Shown in pieces: positions 15,836 through 23,844 of a stretch of DNA of 64,000 bases (position 1 is the stretch's first letter; each line of letters opens with the position of its first letter). The stretch is from Candidatus Cloacimonetes bacterium 4572_55. Lineage in GTDB: Bacteria; 4572-55. The DNA lies in contig NBMB01000041.1 in the NCBI GenBank assembly GCA_002084765.1, forward strand, positions 3,692-67,691. Reading direction: 5' to 3'. The position numbers and the translations under genes were made by a program. The notes below the pieces were generated by a model. That model was not told the DNA's origin. It worked only from the letters and a program-made list of their open reading frames with translations, and did no database searches.

Positions 15836-18800
15836 ATGAAACAACCGATTGCGATTGTCGGCATGGGAGGGATATTTCCCGATGCGCCGACTATAGAGCG
15901 GTTTTGGGAAAATATCCGAAACGGCAAAAGCGCGGACAGCGATGTCCCAGACGGACGATGGCCCTTACCTGTTGAGCAGTTGTATGACGCGGAACAGGGC
16001 AAACCGGATCATGTCTATTCACGGCGCGGCTGCTATATAAAAAATTTCATCTTTGACCCAATAGGATTTGATGTGGACTCGGATTTTCTAAACGAGTTAG
16101 ATCCGGGGTTCCATCTGGCTTTGTACGCGGCAAAACAGGCTTTTGCGGATGCTTCCTTAAAAAGCCTTGATCCTGCCCGGACAGGCGTTATCATCGGGAA
16201 TATCGCGCTGCCCAATCAGAAATCGTCCAGTATTACTGAAGAAATTCTCGGCACTTATTTCGAGGAATGTATGGTCCGCGGGTCCCAAACCGAATATAGG
16301 ACGCATCCAGTCAATCGGTATGCTGTCGGATTTGCCTCGACTATTTTATCCCAAGCGTTCGGTTTGAAAGGGATCAGCTATACGATCGACGGAGCATGCG
16401 CCGCGTCGCTCTACGCGCTGAAAGCCGCGGCGGACGAACTGCAGGCGGGTCGAGCCGACACGATGCTGACTGGGGGACTGGGTCGTCCCGATTCCCTTTT
16501 CACCCAGATGGGATTTTCTCAACTCAGGGCACTTTCTCCCACTGGCGTATGCGCGCCGTTTGATAAGAAAGCAAATGGGTTGGTTGTTGGCGAGGGCGCG
16601 GGTATTCTGATCCTCAAACGACTGGAGGACGCGCTGCGAGACAATGACCGAATCTATGGCGTGATCCGCGGGATCGGTCTATCGAACGATACGCGCGGTA
16701 ATCTCCTTGCGCCGGATTCCGACGGACAGTTGAGAGCCATGAAAACGGCATACGACCAAGCGGGGTGGTCGCCTTGGGATGTGGATTTGATCGAGTGTCA
16801 CGCCACTGGAACAGCAGTCGGCGATAGTGTGGAATTGAATAGCTTGACAAGATTGTGGGAAGGTGCCTCGTCGAAAAAAGAAAAATGCGTGATCGGATCC
16901 GTTAAATCCAATGTAGGTCATTTATTGACTGGCGCGGGCGCGGCTGGATTGATCAAAACCCTGATGGCAATCGATCGCCAAACACTGCCGCCTACGGCAA
17001 ATTTTAGTCAGCGTGTAGATCAGCTTGATCCGAGCAATAGCCCTTTCCGCGTGCTCAGAAAGGCCGAGGAGTGGAGCCTGCGCGATGAAAAAATCCCGCG
17101 TCGAGCCGCGGTCAGCGGATTCGGATTCGGGGGAATCAACGCCCATCTGCTGATCGAGGAATGGATCGAGCCGGATGTCTGCTCGGAGAGTTCCCAGATT
17201 TATCTCGACGATAGACCGGATATCGCAGTCGTTGGCATGGACGCTCACTTTGGACCTTGGGACTCGCTGAAGTCGTTTCAAGAGCGGGCGTTAGGAGGCG
17301 GAATCCCTGCCGATCCAAAGGATCCAACGGGCTGGTGGGGAATCGAAAAAAGCCGTCTTTTTAAAAATCGAGGGTGGAGTCTTGCCGACTTCAAGGGATA
17401 TTGGATCGATAAAATAGAGGTTCAACCAGGGCAATTCCGCATCCCGCCAAAGGAGATAGAGGAAACGCTGCCCCAACAAACGCTGATGTTACAAACAGCG
17501 GCTCGAGCCTTAGCCGACTCTCTCTCCTATATTCCGGGTAAAATTTCGAGTAAAGAGGATGTGAGAACCGGCGTCTTTATCGGTATCGGTCAGGACCTGA
17601 ACGCTGCAAATTTTTACGCCCGATGGTTGATTCTGCATAAAGCCCGAGCATGGGCGAAAAAATTAAATCTTAAGTTATCCGAACAGGAATTTCTCGATTG
17701 GGCGCAATCGCTGCGAGATATGGCGTTTCCTGCGTTGACCGCCAACAGGACTGTCGGCGCGTTAGGAGGCATTGTCGCAAGCAGAATTTCCCGAGAATTC
17801 CGATTTGGGGGACCTTGCTTTACGTTATCTGGCGAGGAAAGCTCCGGTCTTCTCGCGCTCCAAACCGCAGTCCGTTTCCTACAGCGAGACGATGTGGATC
17901 GGGCAATTGCCGGAGCCGTAGATCTGCATGGCGACGCCCGTTCCATTTTATGTTCGCATCTCCTTGGTTCCGAAATCGGTTCTCTGTTCAACGATAAAAC
18001 CGATAAAACAGCGACTAAATGGGGGGAGGGAGCCGCGGCTGTCACGCTGAAGAGATTAGAATGCGCCCAACGAGATCAGGATAAAATCTACGCGGTGATC
18101 AAAGGCGTGGGCGCGGGATACGAGTCGAATGGTTCCGCGTTGGATCAGGCTTTGGCCGAGGCTAAGGTTGCACCTGATAGGATTCACTATGTAGAGACGT
18201 GCGGAGCCTCGCCGACCCATCTGCTCCCACGAGAGTGGACAGCCGACAACGTAGAGCGCGCAGTTGGCAATATTCGGGCGGATATTGGACATACTGGCGC
18301 GACGATCGGCTTGGCTGGATTTGTCAAAACATGTCTCTGTCTCTATCGAAAAATTATTCCGCAGGAGCGCGGTCAGGAGCCAATGCCGGAAGGAAATTTT
18401 TATCGCGCTTTAACCTCTCAATTCTGGCTGAGAAATCGATCTGAAGGCGCGCGCGTCGCTTTGGTCTCCCACATCGGCGCAGAGGGGAACTTTGTTCACG
18501 CTGTTGTGGAGCAGGCACCGGAACTCCCCGACCTCCCTATCGACAATGACGCGACAGCGCAGTGGCATAGCCCATTAGGACCCGATAATGAGGCACTTTT
18601 CATTGTGCGGGGAAATCATGGCGGAGAACTTTTGGAGCAATTGGATCGACTGCATTCTTTTTCCCAGAGCCAAGAAAAAAATTGGGGTCATATAGAGGAT
18701 TGGGCGAGAGAATGGCGGCGGGTCAGCAATCCGGACGATAAACAAAAACGATTGGCGATCTCGCTGATTATACGAGATAAGATCGAATTGGAAGATTACA

Positions 18801-21800
18801 GCGAGACGATTTCCCGATTGATCCAATCTAAAAAATCTGTCAAAATGCCGGGGAATCGGGTATTTTTTAGCCAGTATCCCGCGGCTTTATCAGGGAAAAT
18901 CGCGTTTGTCTATCCCGGCTCTGGAAATCATCATCCGAAAATGGGAGGCGCGATTTCAGCGAGATGGGCAAAATTGTTGATGCGACAAGACGTCGAGAAT
19001 GCGTATCTGAAAGATCAGTATATTCCTCGCCTGATGTGGAACCACTCCACCCAAGAAGGAGCATCGACAGAAGACCTGATTATCGGTCAAGTCGCATATA
19101 GCACTCTGATGACCGATCTCCTGCGGCTCTTTAAAATCCAACCGCAGGCGGCAATCGGTTACAGTCTGGGCGAGACGTCGTCTCTGATCTCGTGGCGCGC
19201 GTGGCGGAATCGCGACAAAATGCTGCGACGTATGCGCGAATCCACACTGTTTAGTCGAGATTTGGCTGGAGAATTTATAGCCGCCCGGAAGGCGTGGGGA
19301 AGCGGCGAGGCAGTGGCGAACCATGAAAAAGCCGATTGGATAGCGGTTGACGTCCATTGTTCAGCGGATCGGATGAGAGCCTTTCTAAAGGATAGCAAGC
19401 GGGTCTATCTTCTGGTGATCAATACGCCCTCCCGCTGCGTAATCGGCGGCGAAAGAGGAGTGGTGGAGACTCTGTTGGAAAAAACCGGCTGCGCATATCG
19501 TCCTTTGACCGGCGTTTCCACCGTGCATTGCCCGATTGCCCGGCTGGTCGAGCAGGATTATTATAAACTGCACTATTTCGAGGAAACAACGTCGCCTGCG
19601 GATATGCGATTCTACAGCAGCGCGCATCGTCGCGCAGTGAGCCTCAATCCGAGCACCGCCGCGCAGATGATTACCCAACAAGCAATGGAGACCATCAATT
19701 TTCCGGCAGTGATCCGTTCCGCATTTGACGACGGAATCCGCGTTTTTGTCGAGATAGGTCCTGGATCCGGATGCACTGGCATGATTCATGAGATATTGGA
19801 AGGGAAAAAATTTGTCGCATTTTCTGCGTGCGCCGCGGATGCAGTTGATGAGTCCACAATCTTGCGGCTATTGGGTAAGCTCATCTCCGAGGGCGTGGCG
19901 GTCGATCTCAGTCCCCTATACCACGACGTGGAGACCGAGACCGTGGGTTTGATTTCCCACGAGAAAAAGTATGCCAATGCGATTCGGATATCGACTGGCG
20001 GCACTCCCTTTCCGACGACGATCCCGATCCCCTTACCTACTATTGTCCATGAAAGTGTCCATGAAAAAATTACAAATTTCTCTCCCTTGATAGAATCCGG
20101 CGTCGAGAAAAGTCCGCTTGTACCTCGGCTCAAGCAACCCGAATCGAAGCGTCGCGATCCAACCCAACAATTAATTCTCGGACTGATTGAAGCGCGGGAA
20201 CAGGAGGCAAAAGCGCATCAAGCCTATCTGAAATTTTCACAAAATATGACGCGTTCTTTATCGGAAAACGCCGAGCATCAAACTATTTTGTTGCAACGCT
20301 TGATTCAAAGTGGAAAAGAGGGTCTCTCTCTGACCGCGACTGGCTCGACGTCGGATCCACGCCTGTTTATGAACCGAGAGCAGTGTCTGGAATTCGCGGT
20401 CGGCTCGGTAGCGAATCTCCTTGGGTCGGAATTCGCCGAAGTGGACAACCACCTCACGCGAGTGCGTTTGCCAGATGAGCCGCTGATGCTTGCGGATCGG
20501 ATCATCTCGGTTCACGCAGAGCCTCGCTCGCTCACGTCTGGAACAGTAATCACGGAGCATGACATTCTGCCAGGTGCCTGGTATCTGGACTGCAACCGGA
20601 TTCCCACCTGTATCGCGGTGGAGGCTGGACAAGCCGACCTCTTTCTCTCTGGCTATCTGGGAATCGATTTTGTCACCAAAGGAGAGGCGGTGTATCGGCT
20701 ATTGGACGCGACTGTGGTCTTTCACCGCGGGCTTCCCGAACCGGGCGTGACGATTCGCTATGAGATTCATATCCAAGAATTTTTTCGTCAAGGAGAAACG
20801 TATCTATTTTATTTTAATTTTGAGAGCCGAATCCAAGGCGAGTTATTTTTGAGCATGCGAGACGGCTGCGCGGGATTTTTCACACAAACGGAATTGGACG
20901 AGGGCAAAGGATTGGTTTTTACCGACATGGATCGGCAGCTTCGACCCGGTATTGTAGACCAGGATTACCGCCCGTTGACGCGCATGGAGGTGGAATTTTA
21001 TTCTGACGATCAGATACAAGCACTCCGCCGCGGCGATCTGACCGGATGTTTCGGGTCCGAATTTTCTGGACTGCCTCTGGATAACCCATGTCGGCTACCG
21101 GGTGGGCGCATGAGTTTGGTGCATCGCATCTTAGAGCTGGACCCAAATGGTGGGCGATACGGATTGGGTCAGATCCGAGGCGAGGCGGATATCCATCTCG
21201 ACGACTGGTTTCTCACCTGCCATTTCAAAGACGATATGGTGATGCCGGGAACCCTGATGTATGAATGTTGTCTGCACACCTTACGCGTACTATTGACGCG
21301 CATGGGGTGGGTTGGCGAACAGGATGAGATCGCTTGGGAACCGATACCGGGAATCGGAGGGCAGCTGAAATGCCGAGGACAAGTGACTCAGATCACCAGG
21401 AGTGTGATCTATGAAATCGCTTTGAAGGAAATCGGCTATAATCCCGAGCCTTATGTGATCTGCGACGCGGTCATGTACAGCGATCGCAAACCAGTCGTGA
21501 GGATGATCGACATGTCCCTGCGGATGTCCGGCATGAACCGTGAAAAGCTGGAAGCTCTTTGGTCAAATCAATCAAATCCGCAGAAATTAGAGCACTCCAA
21601 GCCCGCTCTTTTCCCCTATGAACGCATATTAGCCTTTGCCATTGGCAAGCCGTCGGATGCGTTCGGAGATCGCTATCGAATTTTCGACCAGGGACGAGTG
21701 ATTGCCCGGCTCCCCGGACCTCCCTATCAATTTTTGGATCGGATTACCGAGGTGCAAGGCACCCAGTGGGAAATGCAGGCGAAAAAACAGGCGATCGCGC

Positions 21801-22684
21801 AGTATGACACGCCACGGGACGCGTGGTATTTTGAGGCGAATAGCTATCAAAATATGCCTTTTGCCATATTGCTTGAGATCGTATTGCAGCCATGCGGTTG
21901 GCTCTCGGCTTACGTGGGATCAGCTCTGACAAGCGAGATCGACCTCTCTTTTCGCAACCTGGGCGGACAGGCGGTTCAATATCTTCCGATAGATCCGGAC
22001 AGCGGAGCATTGACTGCAACTGCAGAATTGACAGATGTTTCTACTTCTGGCGGCATGATCATTCAACACTACAAACTTGGGCTGACAAATGAGTCGGGCG
22101 ACACAGTTTATGAAGGGACAACCTATTTTGGTTTTTTCAGCAAGCAGGCACTTGCCAATCAAATCGGGATACAGAACGCGCCTCTCCATCAACCCACTGT
22201 CGAGGAATTTGAGCAAGCGGACGCGTTTCCTTATCCCACAGAACCTCCCTTTCCCAACACACAACTGCGCATGATCGACCGTATCGACATGTTTTTGCCA
22301 GACGGCGGGCCGCATGGTCTCGGTTTTATCCGCGGCGTGAAAGAAGTGGCTCCAGAGGAGTGGTTCTTCAAAGCCCATTTTTATCAAGACCCAGTTTGGC
22401 CTGGATCTCTCGGATTAGAGGCGTTTCTGCAACTTCTGAAAGTGGTCGCGGTGCGACGTTGGGGATGGAAATCGACGGACAGAATAGAGACAGTCTCGTT
22501 GAATCAGCCTCACCTGTGGACATATCGCGGGCAGGTGATTCCCTCGGATCGACTGGTTTCTATCCAAGCTGCTATCACTGAGATAGACGACGAACGCCGC
22601 TTCTTGAAAGCGGACGGATTTCTCACAGTGGACGGACGCACAATTTATGAGATGAAAAATTTTACAATTACGTGTCATTCGTGA
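15836..22684 (+). CDS. PfaC-like megasynthase: KS, chain-length factor, AT and four hotdog (FabA-type) repeats
   Basis: 2,282-residue iterative fatty acid/polyketide synthase subunit. Domains in order: ketosynthase (1-445) with the Cys188-His322-His362 triad (GACAAS, HATGTA, NVGHLL); a KS-like chain-length factor (460-895) in which the Cys position is Glu668 (SGEESS); an acyltransferase (1018-1350) with Ser1110 in GYSLGE and His1231; a charged linker (1440-1500); then two double-hotdog dehydratase units. The first unit has LMLADRI, EHDILPGAWYLD (His1575) and the canonical CHFKDDMVMPG (His1796, Glu1810). The second has QFLDRITEV, MPFAILLEIVLQPCGW and AHFYQDPVWPG (His2181, Glu2195). KS-CLF-DH-DH is the plan of PUFA-synthase PfaC; the AT insertion and the absence of ACP, KR and ER distinguish this protein. 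It must act with an ACP-bearing partner encoded elsewhere. An OleA-like gene follows by 51 bp. Confidence 0.9.
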   Translation: MKQPIAIVGMGGIFPDAPTIERFWENIRNGKSADSDVPDGRWPLPVEQLYDAEQGKPDHVYSRRGCYIKNFIFDPIGFDVDSDFLNELDPGFHLALYAAKQAFADASLKSLDPARTGVIIGNIALPNQKSSSITEEILGTYFEECMVRGSQTEYRTHPVNRYAVGFASTILSQAFGLKGISYTIDGACAASLYALKAAADELQAGRADTMLTGGLGRPDSLFTQMGFSQLRALSPTGVCAPFDKKANGLVVGEGAGILILKRLEDALRDNDRIYGVIRGIGLSNDTRGNLLAPDSDGQLRAMKTAYDQAGWSPWDVDLIECHATGTAVGDSVELNSLTRLWEGASSKKEKCVIGSVKSNVGHLLTGAGAAGLIKTLMAIDRQTLPPTANFSQRVDQLDPSNSPFRVLRKAEEWSLRDEKIPRRAAVSGFGFGGINAHLLIEEWIEPDVCSESSQIYLDDRPDIAVVGMDAHFGPWDSLKSFQERALGGGIPADPKDPTGWWGIEKSRLFKNRGWSLADFKGYWIDKIEVQPGQFRIPPKEIEETLPQQTLMLQTAARALADSLSYIPGKISSKEDVRTGVFIGIGQDLNAANFYARWLILHKARAWAKKLNLKLSEQEFLDWAQSLRDMAFPALTANRTVGALGGIVASRISREFRFGGPCFTLSGEESSGLLALQTAVRFLQRDDVDRAIAGAVDLHGDARSILCSHLLGSEIGSLFNDKTDKTATKWGEGAAAVTLKRLECAQRDQDKIYAVIKGVGAGYESNGSALDQALAEAKVAPDRIHYVETCGASPTHLLPREWTADNVERAVGNIRADIGHTGATIGLAGFVKTCLCLYRKIIPQERGQEPMPEGNFYRALTSQFWLRNRSEGARVALVSHIGAEGNFVHAVVEQAPELPDLPIDNDATAQWHSPLGPDNEALFIVRGNHGGELLEQLDRLHSFSQSQEKNWGHIEDWAREWRRVSNPDDKQKRLAISLIIRDKIELEDYSETISRLIQSKKSVKMPGNRVFFSQYPAALSGKIAFVYPGSGNHHPKMGGAISARWAKLLMRQDVENAYLKDQYIPRLMWNHSTQEGASTEDLIIGQVAYSTLMTDLLRLFKIQPQAAIGYSLGETSSLISWRAWRNRDKMLRRMRESTLFSRDLAGEFIAARKAWGSGEAVANHEKADWIAVDVHCSADRMRAFLKDSKRVYLLVINTPSRCVIGGERGVVETLLEKTGCAYRPLTGVSTVHCPIARLVEQDYYKLHYFEETTSPADMRFYSSAHRRAVSLNPSTAAQMITQQAMETINFPAVIRSAFDDGIRVFVEIGPGSGCTGMIHEILEGKKFVAFSACAADAVDESTILRLLGKLISEGVAVDLSPLYHDVETETVGLISHEKKYANAIRISTGGTPFPTTIPIPLPTIVHESVHEKITNFSPLIESGVEKSPLVPRLKQPESKRRDPTQQLILGLIEAREQEAKAHQAYLKFSQNMTRSLSENAEHQTILLQRLIQSGKEGLSLTATGSTSDPRLFMNREQCLEFAVGSVANLLGSEFAEVDNHLTRVRLPDEPLMLADRIISVHAEPRSLTSGTVITEHDILPGAWYLDCNRIPTCIAVEAGQADLFLSGYLGIDFVTKGEAVYRLLDATVVFHRGLPEPGVTIRYEIHIQEFFRQGETYLFYFNFESRIQGELFLSMRDGCAGFFTQTELDEGKGLVFTDMDRQLRPGIVDQDYRPLTRMEVEFYSDDQIQALRRGDLTGCFGSEFSGLPLDNPCRLPGGRMSLVHRILELDPNGGRYGLGQIRGEADIHLDDWFLTCHFKDDMVMPGTLMYECCLHTLRVLLTRMGWVGEQDEIAWEPIPGIGGQLKCRGQVTQITRSVIYEIALKEIGYNPEPYVICDAVMYSDRKPVVRMIDMSLRMSGMNREKLEALWSNQSNPQKLEHSKPALFPYERILAFAIGKPSDAFGDRYRIFDQGRVIARLPGPPYQFLDRITEVQGTQWEMQAKKQAIAQYDTPRDAWYFEANSYQNMPFAILLEIVLQPCGWLSAYVGSALTSEIDLSFRNLGGQAVQYLPIDPDSGALTATAELTDVSTSGGMIIQHYKLGLTNESGDTVYEGTTYFGFFSKQALANQIGIQNAPLHQPTVEEFEQADAFPYPTEPPFPNTQLRMIDRIDMFLPDGGPHGLGFIRGVKEVAPEEWFFKAHFYQDPVWPGSLGLEAFLQLLKVVAVRRWGWKSTDRIETVSLNQPHLWTYRGQVIPSDRLVSIQAAITEIDDERRFLKADGFLTVDGRTIYEMKNFTITCHS

Positions 22685-22735
22685 TGTAATATATTATTAG
22701 TTAATTTAGTTAATTATGAGATATAGCTGTAGATT

Positions 22736-23779
22736 ATGAGATATAATAAAGTTTATTTGGATACAATCGGCTATGAATTGGCACCGATTGTGGTCACATC
22801 CGCTGAGTTGGAAAAGCGGGTCGAGTCGGTTTATCGGGCGTTGCGAGTGCCGCCCGGACAGTTGGAGATGATCACCGGTATTATCGAAAGAAGGTGGTGG
22901 GAGCCGGGATTTCTCGTCTCAGACGGCGCGATTGCCGCGGCTCAGAAGTGTCTGGCAAAATCAACAGTCACGCCGGAAGATATTGAGGTTTTGATCTATG
23001 CTGGAGTCTGTCGAGAGGGGTTTGAACCGGCTACCGCATGCCGAGTCGCGCATCACATCGGCGTGAGCCCGTCCGCGGATGTGTTTGACGTCGGAAACGC
23101 GTGTCTCGGCGTGATGAACGGCATTGTGGAGGTCGCCAACCGGATCGAGTTGGGGCAGATAAGAGCTGGACTGGTCGTCTCTTGCGAGACCGCGCGTGAA
23201 ATTGTCGAGTCCACGATCGAACGACTCTCCGCCAACCCAAATATGGAGTTGTTCAAGCTGACAATCGCCACTCTGACCGGCGGGTCCGGCGCGGTGGCAA
23301 CATTGATCACCGACGGCTCTTTTACCGATGATCGTCAACCTCGCTTAATCGGCGGAGTCAGCCGGAACGCACCCCGATTTCACGACTTGTGCCGTTGGCG
23401 CGTGGATCATGATCCTGCCACGCCCTGGAGCGAGATTATGACCACGGACTCGGTGGCGGTGTTGAACAATGGGGTGGCGTTGGGCGAGCGGACATGGCAG
23501 GCGTTTCTGAAGGAGATGCGCTGGACAAAGAAGTCGATTGACCGAGTGATCTGTCATCAGGTGGGGAGTAAGCATCAGGAAAAAATTTTGCAACAATTGC
23601 AAATTTCGCCGGATAAGGACTACGTCACGCACCCCTATCTTGGCAATATCGGCACGGTCTCCTTGCCTATTACAGCCGCTCTTGCCCATGAACGCGGGGT
23701 TCTCGAACCGGGGCAACAGGTTGGTTTCCTTGGAATCGGCAGCGGTCTGAACTGCATGATGTTGGGGTGGGAGTGGTGA
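22736..23779 (+). CDS. OleA-like thiolase-superfamily (3-oxoacyl-ACP synthase III-like) enzyme
   Basis: 347 residues of the FabH/OleA fold. The triad is Cys123 (NACLG), His274 (CHQVG) and Asn304 (LGNIGTVSLP). Several blocks match OleA more than FabH: GIIERRWWEPGFLVSDGA near residue 48, REGFEPATACRVAHHIGV and FDVGNACLGVMNGI. Glu97 lies 26 residues before Cys123, as OleA's second-subunit glutamate (Glu117) lies 26 before Cys143. The His and Asn are each 11 residues earlier than in OleA, a uniform offset. OleA condenses two acyl chains head-to-head into a 2-alkyl-3-ketoacid. No OleB, OleC or OleD is encoded here. It follows the megasynthase, so it may take chains made by it (inference). The ATG has no strong Shine-Dalgarno. 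Confidence 0.8.
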   Translation: MRYNKVYLDTIGYELAPIVVTSAELEKRVESVYRALRVPPGQLEMITGIIERRWWEPGFLVSDGAIAAAQKCLAKSTVTPEDIEVLIYAGVCREGFEPATACRVAHHIGVSPSADVFDVGNACLGVMNGIVEVANRIELGQIRAGLVVSCETAREIVESTIERLSANPNMELFKLTIATLTGGSGAVATLITDGSFTDDRQPRLIGGVSRNAPRFHDLCRWRVDHDPATPWSEIMTTDSVAVLNNGVALGERTWQAFLKEMRWTKKSIDRVICHQVGSKHQEKILQQLQISPDKDYVTHPYLGNIGTVSLPITAALAHERGVLEPGQQVGFLGIGSGLNCMMLGWEW

Positions 23780-23844
23780 TGCCGCTTATGTCATGCAGAT
23801 CGCAGATATAGATTCCATAATTATTAAAACTCGACCCATATTCA

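Noticed and set aside
15664-16002. Minus-strand frame of 112 codons near the start of the megasynthase
   Set aside because: It overlaps the conserved KS start, lacks a ribosome site and its translation has no domain-like pattern.
17215-18520. Calling the second KS of the megasynthase an inactivated, decayed domain
   Set aside because: Its overall fold pattern is intact and the cysteine is replaced by Glu in an otherwise regular motif, as in chain-length factors. Specific loss of catalysis is more likely.
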